A DNA stretch of 64,000 bases from Amycolatopsis australiensis (GTDB taxonomy: Bacteria; Actinomycetota; Actinomycetes; Mycobacteriales; Pseudonocardiaceae): assembly GCF_900119165.1 (NCBI RefSeq), contig NZ_FPJG01000006.1:8656001-8720000 (forward strand), written 5' to 3'. The notes under the pieces are model-generated. The model was given only the letters and a program-made list of their open reading frames with translations. It searched no databases and was not told the origin of the DNA. Both the position numbers and the translations under genes were made by a program. Each line of letters begins with the position of its first letter. The stretch's first letter is position 1. Positions 16,996 to 26,230 of this stretch are shown in pieces.

Positions 16996-17873
16996 TGCTA
17001 GCGGGTGCTTCGCGTGGCGTCTTTTTCGATGTCAAAACCCTCCTGGTACCCCACGCTAACGGTCGCCGGTATGACTTGGCAGTCCTCGACCCCGGAATGC
17101 CGCCGTATGCGAGGCCGATTGTGGTCTACATCGACATGTTCGAGTTCGCCCTCGAGCGCGGCCGTCGAATACCCGACACAGAATGGAGAGTACTCCGGCG
17201 GCTAGCCGACCGCTCGAGCGAGTACGACGTCCTCGACGTCTTCGAGCCGGCAATGCGAGAGGTCGGCAGACGACGGGCGTACGCGGCAATGGTCGTTCCC
17301 GCGCCTGAGTTCGTCCCGATGACCACCCAGCCTTGTCTGGGCATCAGAACGGTGGGCGAAGAGGATGCCATAGGCACGGTGGGCATGGCGGCCGTGACCG
17401 ATGTCGGCGAAGCCGTCCTGACCACGGCGCGGCGCGCGGTCGCCAACCGAGCGGACCTCTACATTTCAGGCCATCTCACCTCCGTGATCGGGAGCAGCGA
17501 GATTATTGACTGCGCCTTGCTCACCCATCCCTACCAAGTTCACGTGGGTTCACCGGGCCGCGGAGTGCTGGGCGTGCCTCCCCGGACACAGGTCTTCGCG
17601 ACCTTCGACGGCGCGCGCTCGGGCCCCACCGAGACGATGGTTCGCAGTTTCGACATGAGGCTCATGTCGGAAGTGCGCAACACCGCGCTGTGCGTGCTGA
17701 CGGACGCCGACACAGCAGGCGGCGACTCGGGCGCTTCACTGTACGACAGCGACGGCAAGCTCATCGGCTTCTGCAGCGAACGGACAGAACTCGGAGCTCC
17801 ATTCGAGTGCACTAGCTGGATCTGGGCACGGCAAGTCCTGCAGATGATGCGACTCAAGCCATCGGAGGAATAA
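16995..17873 (+). CDS. Trypsin-like serine protease fold protein, catalytic His apparently replaced
   Basis: The 292-residue protein lacks a signal peptide, so it is probably cytoplasmic. The C-terminal part is trypsin-like: GGDSGA (Ser245) followed by SLYDSDGKLIGF, and DCAL (Asp172) where the catalytic Asp is expected. At the usual TAAHxV position the sequence reads TTARRAV (143-149), so the His is not seen. Residues 1-110 form a separate domain. The gene overlaps the small gene upstream (TGATG) and is followed four bases later by the 340-residue partner gene. Trypsin-like effectors occur in actinobacterial conflict systems; whether this one is active is uncertain. Confidence 0.6.
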   Translation: MLAGASRGVFFDVKTLLVPHANGRRYDLAVLDPGMPPYARPIVVYIDMFEFALERGRRIPDTEWRVLRRLADRSSEYDVLDVFEPAMREVGRRRAYAAMVVPAPEFVPMTTQPCLGIRTVGEEDAIGTVGMAAVTDVGEAVLTTARRAVANRADLYISGHLTSVIGSSEIIDCALLTHPYQVHVGSPGRGVLGVPPRTQVFATFDGARSGPTETMVRSFDMRLMSEVRNTALCVLTDADTAGGDSGASLYDSDGKLIGFCSERTELGAPFECTSWIWARQVLQMMRLKPSEE

Positions 17874-17877
17874 CCAC

Positions 17878-18900
17878 ATGGGATTGTGGCCCGCGGCCGT
17901 TAAGTCTGCCGCCAGCCCCTGGACGGTGCACGAACTCGCCCCAGACGACGCCAGAGCAGACCTGGTCCGCCGCGCGGTGGAGAACGAGTATCTGCACGTC
18001 CACCTCTTAGCCGTGCGCCTGCCGTACGAACGGCGGTGGACGTCGCGGTACCACTGCTCGCTGACCAGCTACATCCGGCTGGAGCACGCCAGCCTGACCC
18101 CTGCCGAGTTCCTCCTGACTACAAGCCCTGCGTCAATGCGGGGCATCACCGGGGACAAGCTCGCCAGGGTGCCGATCGGCCCGACACGGCTCGCGGGCCC
18201 AGTCCCCTACCTTGGCGGGCCGCTCGACATGGAGATCGGACTGTTCGCCATCAAAGAAAAGGACCTGGCCGAGCCCTATCTCAACTTCCTACAATCAGTC
18301 GGTGAGCTGGCCGGCGTCTCGTTCGTGGCGCCGGCGCTCAGTCTCATCCGGCCGCTGAAAGACGGCGTGAACGCACTGATCGGCACCCGCGATTCCGTGC
18401 TGGAGGTGGGCGCTGTCCGAACGTTTACGCCGGTACGTACGGGAGTTTTCGCGGTACTGGCGACAACGTTCGCCGCGCTCGCCGGGAGGCGATGCGTGCT
18501 GTCTGACGATGTGCTGTGCTGGCGTGACGGATCGCCAGTGACGGACGTCGCCCACGTTGTTTTCAGCATCGAAGCCAGCACGACTCGAGCAGACTGGGCA
18601 CGACTGCCCGAGGTCGGTTCCGTGTATGCCGCCTTGATGAGCGCAGCGCGCGCGGACCGGCTGCAAGCCGCGAAGAAGCTACTCGCGCAATTCGAGCGTA
18701 CGGTATTGCTTAGCCCCGATCTGATAGAGAGCGATGCTGAGACGATCATCGCCGCCGCCAAGCGCAAGATCGAGCGCGCGATGCCCGCGGCTGGCCAGAC
18801 TCTCTCGCACATCGACCTGCCGGCCTTCGTAGACCTCGGCGTCTTCCCCGAAGCAGCCTCCGAACCCGCAAACCGGAATCTCGTGACAGTACCCGACTAA
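17878..18900 (+). CDS. Hypothetical partner of the trypsin-like protein
   Basis: The 340-residue protein begins at ATG 17878, four bases after the protease-like gene, with GGAGG in the preceding gene's last codons. It is soluble, beta-rich in the N-terminal 130 residues, with a central LSLIRPLKDGVNALIG segment and a mainly helical C-terminus (about 245-320). No known domain is recognised. The close spacing indicates one operon with the two genes upstream, so it may be a target, inhibitor or adaptor of the protease-like protein. Confidence 0.6.
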   Translation: MGLWPAAVKSAASPWTVHELAPDDARADLVRRAVENEYLHVHLLAVRLPYERRWTSRYHCSLTSYIRLEHASLTPAEFLLTTSPASMRGITGDKLARVPIGPTRLAGPVPYLGGPLDMEIGLFAIKEKDLAEPYLNFLQSVGELAGVSFVAPALSLIRPLKDGVNALIGTRDSVLEVGAVRTFTPVRTGVFAVLATTFAALAGRRCVLSDDVLCWRDGSPVTDVAHVVFSIEASTTRADWARLPEVGSVYAALMSAARADRLQAAKKLLAQFERTVLLSPDLIESDAETIIAAAKRKIERAMPAAGQTLSHIDLPAFVDLGVFPEAASEPANRNLVTVPD

Positions 18901-19106
18901 GCGCGGCTCCTGCGTGTGCCAACCGGCGGCAGTACAGCCCCTTCGGCAGGCTCGTCCCGGCGCTCGCGGCCCGACGATCTACCTACAGTTCACAATCCGG
19001 TGAAGTTCCACAATTGAAACTGCACGCGACGCGGCCGTGTCCGACAGTAGCCGATACCTGAAGGACCTGCCGGCACATCACGAACGTGGCGAACACCGTC
19101 AGCATG

Positions 19107-19529
19107 TCAACCAGCGGAGCCAGGCGCTCTCTTTTCGCTGATACGGACAACTCTGCCATCAGGGTCACGTATTTCGACCGCGCCGCCACCTGAAGACACC
19201 TCAGGAAATTCGGCTTCAATCCGGCTGACCATCGCGGCAAGGTCGTCGACAACCAGATTAACCCGGCTTCGGTAACTCTCGATCGTCCGCGGATCCAGAT
19301 CCAGCGACCGGAACCACCGCGCCACCCACTCGGCCAACGTGACCGCGCTGTCGGCCGGGTCGATCCACACCCGCCGACGTTGATCCACCTCCAATCCCGC
19401 GGCGTAAGCCGCTGCGTCACGCCGCGAGCCGAATCCGGACACCGACCGAACACCGCTACCCGACCGCCGATATCTCACGCGCCAAGTCCGGCTGCCACAC
19501 TGTTCCACCCACGCCACAACAACCTCCAC
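19107..19529 (-). pseudogene. Truncated tyrosine integrase fused to an unrelated tail
   Basis: The N-terminal 90 residues match the arm-binding and core-binding start of actinobacterial phage-type integrases (RTWRVRYRRSGSG, WIDPADSAVTLAEWVARWF, then LDLDPRTIESYRSRVN). Immediately after that the sequence switches to an unrelated stretch (VDDLAAMVSRIEAEFPEVSS, VEIRDPDGRVVRI). The catalytic domain with the Arg-His-Arg-Tyr residues is absent, so the protein cannot recombine DNA. It marks a former integrative element; a tRNA 3' end lies 5 kb downstream. Confidence 0.65.
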
Positions 19530-19736
19530 CCGGACGAGAACAACGAAACGTCGCCCTCAACGACGCTGCAGGCGCCGACCGCCATCCAGGATGCGCAGGC
19601 CGGGACAGCCGGGGCCACACGCACTCTCAAGTAGCCGATGAGCGCGCCGATCATGGGGCTGGCAGGACCACCTCCACGACATCAGCCTGCGCGACTAGCC
19701 GGGCCACCGGCTCTTCGCCAGGCGTAAGTAGCGTCG

Positions 19737-19934
19737 TCACTTCCAGCGCGCCAGAGGCGCGTCATGGCCTTCCCGATGCAGGTCTGGCCGGAAGGCCCAG
19801 TGCGACCGGTAGCCAGAGTGGATCGGCGCGCGGCGACCACCTTGTTCCGTGGTCAGGAGCCGCAACCGTGCGCGAACGTACCCACGCTCGTATTCCGTCG
19901 CCGTCCATTGGTCGTGCTCACGGTCGGGATCCAT
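19737..19934 (-). pseudogene. EF-Tu domain III-like protein, truncated
   Basis: From ATG 19934 the frame gives 65 residues. The core (YVRARLRLLTTEQGGRRAPI followed by HSGYRSHWAF) resembles the third beta-barrel domain of elongation factor Tu, known as stand-alone small proteins in actinomycetes. The frame stops soon after HDAPL, where relatives normally continue for another 30 or so residues. It is therefore probably a fragment. Confidence 0.4.
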
Positions 19935-20254
19935 GCCGAGATTCTGCCCGTCTCTTGCTCGCTCATGGCTCCCCTTTATGTCAAGGGGTGGTAGAGCGGC
20001 CGGACTGGAGCAGGCCCAAGGTGGTTCGGCGTGGTGCGTCGGGGGCCGCACTCGAGCTGCGGCGTCGGGTTTGCCGTAGGCATCGGGAATCTCCAACGGG
20101 GCAGTGATGATCACAGAGTGTGGTAGCTGCATCCTCAAACCTGCCGTCCGCTAGTCCATCCGGGCTGTCTTGTCGAATCCTCTGGCATGACCCACTCATC
20201 CCAAATAGGGTATCGATCCGATTACGCTGTGTTTACTGTTCGAGGGGAATTCGG

Positions 20255-21058
20255 GTGACGGAGCAGCCATTGTCGGAAACCGGCAGCGACGACAGGAAAC
20301 GCGAGGCAGCGCATGAAGTCTCGCAACAGCAAAGCGCGCTGCGGGAAGCGAAAATTAGGCAGCGGCTTCGCTATGTCTGGCTCATCGGCAGTCTGATCGT
20401 AACAATTGGACTCGGCGGGGCCACCGCTTACGGATTCTGGATCACCAACCGGACGCCGTTCAGCTACGTAGGCCTGATCGCAGGTGCGGCATCGACGACT
20501 GCGGCCGCATGGCTGATCCTGCGGAACCGGCCGGACATCGCTGATGAAGCCTATCAATTGTCCGAGCGCGAGCACAAACATATGTTGCTGGTTTCGGCCA
20601 TCTCCCGTGAGGCCAAGAAGTCCCTGCGGGTGTACAGAGCTCTATCCTGGCGTGACATCGACGTCTACCGGCGCAAGGCCACCAGAAACCGCCGAGTCCA
20701 CAACCTGTTCCAAGCAATCATCATCGTAGGTTCGATCGTGGTGACCAGCCTGACCAGCGCGGGCCTCACCGAACCGATACTGCGCTGGGGTGGTGCCGGT
20801 ATCGCCGCCTTGGTCAGTGTCTCGGCCGGGTTTACCGGCTATTTCAAGTTCCGTGAACGCGGGTTCAACCAGCAACAGACCGCCGACGCGATTGAGAAGG
20901 AATACAACGCCGTCGAGCTCCGCGTTGGCGACTACGACATCCCCGATGAGGATAAGGCTCTCAAGATCTACGCGCAGAAGGTTGAGGCGTTGAAGGAGGA
21001 GCAACGTAAACGCGAACTACAGTTGGAACAAAGCTCCTCGCCCGAGGAAAAACAGTAG
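20255..21058 (+). CDS. DUF4231 (SLATT-like) membrane protein
   Basis: I chose GTG 20255, eight bases after GAGGGG, giving 267 residues. Two membrane hairpins are visible: residues about 35-85 (WLIGSLIVTIGLGGATAYGF and GLIAGAASTTAAAWLIL) and about 155-205 (AIIIVGSIVVTSL and AGIAALVSVSAGFTGYF). The second hairpin with the preceding YRRKATRNRRVHN motif and following RERGFNQQQTADAIEKEYN matches DUF4231. SLATT-like two-helix proteins are often pore-forming effectors paired with nucleotide-second-messenger systems. No such partner is adjacent, so it may be an orphan. Confidence 0.7.
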   Translation: MTEQPLSETGSDDRKREAAHEVSQQQSALREAKIRQRLRYVWLIGSLIVTIGLGGATAYGFWITNRTPFSYVGLIAGAASTTAAAWLILRNRPDIADEAYQLSEREHKHMLLVSAISREAKKSLRVYRALSWRDIDVYRRKATRNRRVHNLFQAIIIVGSIVVTSLTSAGLTEPILRWGGAGIAALVSVSAGFTGYFKFRERGFNQQQTADAIEKEYNAVELRVGDYDIPDEDKALKIYAQKVEALKEEQRKRELQLEQSSSPEEKQ

Positions 21059-22346
21059 TCGATTCTGCTGCGCCCGCGACTGGGGTTCACATCGTCCAGA
21101 CGTAGAAGGTGTCACGCGGTGGGGGACGGTGCGGGCGCAGCAGGTCAAGTTCGTCGTCGGCGAGGTACAAGCCGCTGCCCTCGTTAGCGGCAAGTGCGCC
21201 CGTAATACCGCGGTACAGATCACGCCCACCGCCGTGGCCAGCGGTGGCTTCGGGAGGTCCGGCACGTGCGCCCACACCAACGCCAAGGCATCAGCGATCA
21301 GCAGGGCCACCCGTTCCTGCTGATCAGTGGTGAGTGACACGTCGGTGCGCGCCTGCACTTTCCACAACAGTCGTCAAGAGATCACCGGCCACGAACAGGC
21401 GCCTCACTCCGGTCCGACCTCGGCCGCCCACCCGACGCGCACCCCTAGGTAGCGGAGGAACCGCCCGTGCGACCCGAAGACCATCGCCCGCGGCGCCGAG
21501 TGCGGCCTGTCGGCCCGACCACCCGGTCGAGCGCCGCCGGTCGCCGCCCGCGAAGGCCACGTCGACCTCGTCCACGTCCTGGGTGAGTTCGACGATCCGA
21601 TCACCGAAGATGCACTCGGCGCAGTTGCGAGCGTCGTCGTGGAGCACCCGAGACAAGTCCCCGCGCCGGATCTGATGTCCGCGAAGTGCCCGTCGTCGTC
21701 GACACTGAAGGTCTCGAGCACTTGCCCGTCCGCGTCACGGTGTGCGCGCCGGCGGTGTCGGTGCACGCCGCGTGCACCGCCGCGTCCAGTCCCATGCGCC
21801 CGATGACGACCTTGACCACACCGCGCGGCGCCCGCTTACCCACCGGGACGCAAGCGGTGCCCGCTAACCGCTGAACACCTCGCTAACATATTCACATTCA
21901 ACAGGGCGGCCATCTACCTAAACCGCTATCCCGACGACGCGGTCGAGCACGGGCCCGAACTGCGATCACCGCAGCAGCCATCGCGCTCCGGCTGTGCTGC
22001 TTGCGCGGCTGGTATCCCGCTGATCAACGATGCCGCGCTGAAGCAGCGATCGCCGGCTTGCCCCAGCCCGCAGCCACCGGCTCGCTGGCCCGGATCAGGC
22101 AGCCAGTGGTCCGGCACGTCGGGGGTCCACGACATCGCCATTGGCGCCCCGGCCTGGCCGGCCGGCACCTTTCCGGATCGGCAGTGTCACCAAGTGTTCA
22201 CCGCCGCCCTGATCTTCCAACTGGTCCAGTAAACACCGAGTCCAATTCGACGAGCCGGTGCAGCGCTACCTGCCCGGCGTGTAGCGCGCCCCCTGGCTTC
22301 AGTTGCAGAACTTCACTATCCTGACGCTCCTCGCTTCCAGGGAGAT
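21059..22346. other. Region of broken frames
   Basis: Only remnants are visible. On the minus strand, 21367-21210 encodes a helical start (LTTDQQERVALLIADALALVW) whose continuation (LAANEGSGLYLADDELDLL, ending at 21087) is in another frame. Between 21400 and 21843 a further minus-strand protein is split over frames (VLETFSVDDDGHFADIRSG and LHDDARNCAECIFGDRIVEL). These look like two decayed genes of unknown function. Confidence 0.4.
21087..21367 (-). pseudogene. Frameshifted small hypothetical gene
   Basis: The two overlapping minus-strand frames join into a plausible protein of about 93 residues if one indel near 21210 is corrected: a helical N-terminus followed by a LYLADDELDLLRPHRPPPRD segment and the end FYVWTM. 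No family is recognised. Confidence 0.35.
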
Positions 22347-22739
22347 ATGATGACGACCCGAGCAGTTATCGTTCTATTAGCCATGCTTACCACTGCAGTA
22401 AGTGCAGGATGCACTGTTCCGCAGGACCCTACACCACGAACACCGCTTCCAGTGGGCGGCGACACAGGGATCTCCCCTCTTGCAACCTCAGTGACCACGA
22501 CCAGAACTACGGACGACAAACTAAATCCGAGTTCCCCCGTTGAGAATCCGAGCCCAGCTCCTTCAAAGCAAGCCGCAGCACCTACCTTGCCGATAATATC
22601 AGCTTCACCCAACACGTCGCCAATTCCCAGGCCTCCAAACCCGAGCACAACCACTACCCAGCCGTCTCCCACCAGTACAGCACCACCGACTGTCCAGCCG
22701 CCCCCCGGCTGGGGATGTGGCTGGTGGACATGTCCTTGA
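22347..22739 (+). CDS. Pro/Thr-rich lipoprotein
   Basis: The 130-residue protein starts at ATG 22347 after GGGAGAT. It has a signal peptide with a lipobox (AVSAGC), followed by a low-complexity region rich in Pro, Thr and Ser and a short end (GWGCGWWTCP). It is probably anchored to the outer face of the membrane. The 3' end overlaps the next gene, suggesting co-expression. Function is unknown. Confidence 0.6.
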   Translation: MMTTRAVIVLLAMLTTAVSAGCTVPQDPTPRTPLPVGGDTGISPLATSVTTTRTTDDKLNPSSPVENPSPAPSKQAAAPTLPIISASPNTSPIPRPPNPSTTTTQPSPTSTAPPTVQPPPGWGCGWWTCP

Positions 22740-23590
22740 ACTCTGCTGAAACGGCTCCTACCGCGTGGTGGGCCCGCGCGCCCGCGATCGTCCTGGACGT
22801 TGCCGTGGGAACGGCGTTGCTCTACTTCCTGGGGTGGGTTCGCACCGATGCCACGTACCGGACACTGAACGTCAACGTGAGCATGCTCAGCCTCAACCCA
22901 GCTGTCTACGTGTATCGCGGCTTCATCGTGCTCTTGCCCGCGATATTGCTTTTGGGCTTCATCGTTGTTGTGGCCAGCGCATTACACCGCCGGTTCGTGG
23001 TGCGGACGCCTGATACCCACAAGGGCCAGGGCCGTGTCCGTCGAGCGCTGATCGCGATACGATCCGCGGGTTGGCTCGGATTGACTACTACCGCCACAGC
23101 GACCATCGCCGTCGTATCGCAAGGCGGTGCGCCGCCTTACTGGCTACCATACGTATTGGCAGCGAGTTCCGCCGCCTTGGGTTATGCCGACCAGAGCGCT
23201 GCAGCCAAGACTCACAAGGGTGGACGATCACGTGGTGTACGCGCGTCGGCGCTGGTGGTGCTGTCTGTCGCGGGCACACTCATGATCATCATGTCCTACG
23301 CTGAGCGTTTAGGAGTCCAGCAGGGACAGCAATTCCTCGCTACAGCACAGGATCAACCAACTGTGACATTGCACACGAAAGAGCGGCTCAGTATTGCCGG
23401 AGCCGGAGTCAAAGTCGTCCGAATGACCGACGAAGGCAGTGAATTCCATTATCGTTATACAGGTTTGGTCCTGCTGATCCGCAGTGGAGACGACTACCTG
23501 CTTGCACCTCGCGGGCTGACCCCTGATTCGCCTCGGCCCGTCTTCGTCGTACCAAGAGACAAGGGGCGACTAGACCTCGGCACTTGGTAG
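22715..23590 (+). CDS. Multi-pass membrane protein
   Basis: The ATG at 22715 (alternative 22730) overlaps the lipoprotein gene. The 291-residue protein has about five transmembrane helices between residues 15 and 195, then a soluble C-terminal domain of about 90 residues (TVTLHTKERLSIAGAGVKVV, LLIRSGDDYLLAPRG) that would lie on one face of the membrane. Together with the overlapping lipoprotein gene it may form an envelope complex. No family is recognised. Confidence 0.6.
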   Translation: MWLVDMSLNSAETAPTAWWARAPAIVLDVAVGTALLYFLGWVRTDATYRTLNVNVSMLSLNPAVYVYRGFIVLLPAILLLGFIVVVASALHRRFVVRTPDTHKGQGRVRRALIAIRSAGWLGLTTTATATIAVVSQGGAPPYWLPYVLAASSAALGYADQSAAAKTHKGGRSRGVRASALVVLSVAGTLMIIMSYAERLGVQQGQQFLATAQDQPTVTLHTKERLSIAGAGVKVVRMTDEGSEFHYRYTGLVLLIRSGDDYLLAPRGLTPDSPRPVFVVPRDKGRLDLGTW

Positions 23591-23639
23591 TTTGCCGCAA
23601 ACGCCAAGATGTAATGAACGCCCGCTGCTCGGCGACTTC

Positions 23640-24284
23640 ATGTTCGTGTCACATGGTGCGCTCCCTGGTGAGCCAGGCCCAATTCCGGTCGACGTCACGA
23701 GGTGGGCAGCAGGACTCCCTCCCGGCGCGTGGCCGGCGGGCTTCGCCTCAACCGGGAATGTCTGGCGTAGCGAGGTCTTCGCCCTCGCTACGCCGGCGCT
23801 CGCGGAACGTCTCAAGCGTGCAGCTCGCGGCAGGCGTGCTGGCCTGGGGACACGGAGCCGCGGGTACGGACCGTTTCGGATCGGCCGCATCCTCACTCAA
23901 GAGCGGGCCGGCGATCTGCTGGAAGCCGCACTCGGAGGACTGCGCTCGGACGCCGTCACTCCGGCTGTAGTCGAACGCTGCTACGAGCGGTTCAGGACCA
24001 CCGCGAAGCTCCCCGGCCTCGGAGCTGCGTTCTTCACGAAGTTGCTCTACTTCGCCGGCTATCGCCGTGGACAAGGAGGGATCCAGCCGTTGATCCTGGA
24101 CCGAGTCGTGGAGGGCCGGCTGCCCGCATCGGCGGGACCAGCCGGGAAGTATCGGACGGAGCGGTGGACCGGCACCTGGCTGGCCTATCTGCACTGGGCG
24201 GCGGATCAGTCCGTCCGTCCCGAGTTCGGTGACGAGCCGGACCGCGTCGAGATGGCAGTCTTCGCCGGTTCCTGGTCACCCTGA
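23640..24284 (+). CDS. OGG-fold (8-oxoguanine DNA glycosylase-like) protein
   Basis: The frame opens at TTG 23592, but I prefer ATG 23640, which gives 214 residues. The region KLPGLGAAFFTKLLYFAGY is typical of the helix-hairpin-helix part of OGG-like proteins found as short, single genes in actinomycetes, and QPLILDRVV follows as expected. The DNA-lesion specificity cannot be inferred. There is no obvious RBS, and the gene lies just after the membrane protein on the same strand. It ends about 400 bases before the tRNA remnant. Confidence 0.55.
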   Translation: MFVSHGALPGEPGPIPVDVTRWAAGLPPGAWPAGFASTGNVWRSEVFALATPALAERLKRAARGRRAGLGTRSRGYGPFRIGRILTQERAGDLLEAALGGLRSDAVTPAVVERCYERFRTTAKLPGLGAAFFTKLLYFAGYRRGQGGIQPLILDRVVEGRLPASAGPAGKYRTERWTGTWLAYLHWAADQSVRPEFGDEPDRVEMAVFAGSWSP

Positions 24285-24681
24285 CCTCTCTCCAGAGCTT
24301 CAAGGCCGCGACGACTGCCGCTACACCCGCTCAGCCGCAGAGCGTGCGCCTCGGCAAGCGGCGCTCGGCAGCTCAACGCGGGGAACCGGCCGCACCACCG
24401 ACATAGCTCGTCAGTGCGGGTTCCGTCTACACGGCGCTGCTCGATTTGACCCCGCTCGGCTGGCTCTTGCCCACCGTCGTGTGCCGACCGCATGGTTCTT
24501 CGAAACGAACGCGGGCGGTCCTCTCACCAATTTCACTGGGGCACAGCTGGGCAAACCCCCCTGTCACAACCGCACTCAACAACACACAGTTGCCAGCGAC
24601 GGCACCGAAGCGCATCATTTAACCAGGCGATTCTCTATCGCCGCAGGTCAGGACCATGATCGACCTGGCAGTGAGGGGGTC
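24285..24681. other. Non-coding stretch before the tRNA remnant
   Basis: No supported gene is seen. A complete tRNA 5' half matching the downstream 3' end (expected GGAGCTA) was searched for by eye and not found. Confidence 0.4.
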
Positions 24682-24706
24682 AGGGGTTCGAGTCCCCTTA
24701 GCTCCA
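24682..24706 (+). tRNA. tRNA 3'-end remnant (candidate attachment site)
   Basis: The sequence AGGGGTTCGAGTCCCCT (24682-24698) is a perfect five-pair T-arm with the invariant TTCGA loop, followed by a seven-base acceptor strand TAGCTCC and discriminator A. The 5' half, D-arm and anticodon arm are absent. Integrative elements that use tRNA 3' ends regenerate exactly such fragments, so this is a likely att site or island boundary. The amino acid identity cannot be told. Confidence 0.6.
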
Positions 24707-24712
24707 CTCTCT

Positions 24713-24764
24713 CGCAGAACCCCTTCGATCACGCCGTCCCGGCAGGTCGGAGGGGTTTTCTGCG
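24713..24764 (+). terminator. Hairpin terminator after the tRNA remnant
   Basis: CGCAGAA (24713-24719) pairs with TTCTGCG (24758-24764), and CCCCT (24720-24724) pairs with AGGGG (24751-24755), with a TT bulge. Its position seven bases after the tRNA end fits a native tRNA terminator. Confidence 0.65.
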
Positions 24765-24766
24765 TT

Positions 24767-25587
24767 CCGGGTTTGATCTTCGGCGATCTTCTTACAGCGT
24801 GATGTTGTGCTCCTGGTGGGGCAAAACTGGAGCACTGCTCCAGCCCCGATACAGCATCCGCCCGGGCACCACTGATCCGCATTCACCACGCTCGGGCGCT
24901 TGCAGAGCTCGATCGTCACCGGGATCGACTGACTCACGGCGGCACTGGCGTCGATGACACGGTGGTGTTCGGCTCTCCGGGTGTGGCCGATCACTTCGGG
25001 ATCGACAACACCGCCGCCGCTCTGAAGTGCCGCAGGGACACCCTTACAACATCAACGCCGATGGCGACCGGGTTGCACATTGGGTGCCGGAGACTGGCGG
25101 TACGGTCGAGCCCCGTACGCGATGGACGGCAGGACTCAGTTGTCGGCCGACACGGCGACCGGGCCGGACGGCGCGTCGCTGGCGGCGTCGCACGGGCACA
25201 GCGAGTACACCCGCACGACCCCGGAGGGGTCGACAGCACCAGCACAACATCGCCGCGAATGTGGCCGGCAAGCCGCAGCTGAGGCCGCGGCGCTGGCGGC
25301 CGTTGTGACGTCGGCTGGATGTAGCGATGGCCACCCGTATCTTGATCCTCAACCGACGAGACCGTCGATGTCGAAGCCACAGCACCACGCGCAGCTGGCG
25401 ACCAGGCCGACACTGGATGAGGCGATCGTCGGCTACGAGAAGCTGCGCACTGCGCTGCGAGAACGTCTGACGCCGACTTCGGCGTCACAGGGAGGACTGA
25501 AGAACCCAACTCCGCCGAGTTCAGTGGCGGGCTGCCATCTGATCAAGAAGTAGGCTCGGGTCGCAATCGCGTACTCAAGGGATCCGC
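24767..25587. other. Gene-poor region after the terminator
   Basis: Open frames on both strands (for example 25080-25553 plus) show no domains, no signal and no good RBS. Probably decayed DNA. Confidence 0.4.
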
Positions 25588-25953
25588 GTGAACAGGACAC
25601 CATCTTTCGGGCTTGACGGCGGCGAGACACCGACGGCGCGCCGGGTGCTGTTCGCGGCGGCGTGCTGGCTGCTGGCCGTTATTACCGGTGTGGGAGCGGT
25701 GGTGCTCGCCGCGGCCGGGGTCATGAGCAGCGACCCGTGCAGACCCGACGACACGGCGTTCATCTGCACCGATGCGGGGCAGAGCCTCGCGTGGTGGCTT
25801 CCACTCGCCGGCTGGGCCGCCTCGGTCCTGCTCGCCTGGATGATCGTCGCGAGAGCCGGCCGGCGGTCCGGACTTCGCAGCGTCGGGCCTGCGACCGGCT
25901 TGGTGCTCTATTCGGGCGTCGTGGCCGTCGAGTGGTGTCTCGTCATCAGGTGA
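25588..25953 (+). CDS. Three-helix membrane protein
   Basis: The GTG at 25588 is preceded by AAGGGA. The 121-residue protein has three hydrophobic helices (about residues 20-45, 67-87 and 98-119) and a loop between the first two with two Cys (SDPCRPDDTAFICTD) that could form an extracytoplasmic disulfide. No family is recognised. Confidence 0.55.
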   Translation: MNRTPSFGLDGGETPTARRVLFAAACWLLAVITGVGAVVLAAAGVMSSDPCRPDDTAFICTDAGQSLAWWLPLAGWAASVLLAWMIVARAGRRSGLRSVGPATGLVLYSGVVAVEWCLVIR

Positions 25954-26230
25954 GTTGCGTCCGCCTGGATGCAACCCCGGCCGAAGCCGCACACCATGCC
26001 GGTGCACTGCCGCGCAGCGTATCCGCTACCTCACGCGGATCCCGCGCTGGCTGCTGGCCGCACCGACCTCTTCGCCCAGCAGGTCACCGCCGCCACCCCG
26101 GATCCGTCTCTGGAGTCCGTCCTGACGCGGTCACCTACGAACCGGCTTGCCGCAGGTGGGGTGCCGCACCCTCGTCACTTCGGTCAGCTGCCCCGCACCA
26201 GCCACACTCCCGTGACGGCGAACGGGCTGC

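Noticed and set aside
24640..24706. Complete tRNA gene
   Set aside because: Only the T-arm, acceptor 3' strand and discriminator are present; no matching 5' acceptor strand or anticodon arm could be found upstream.
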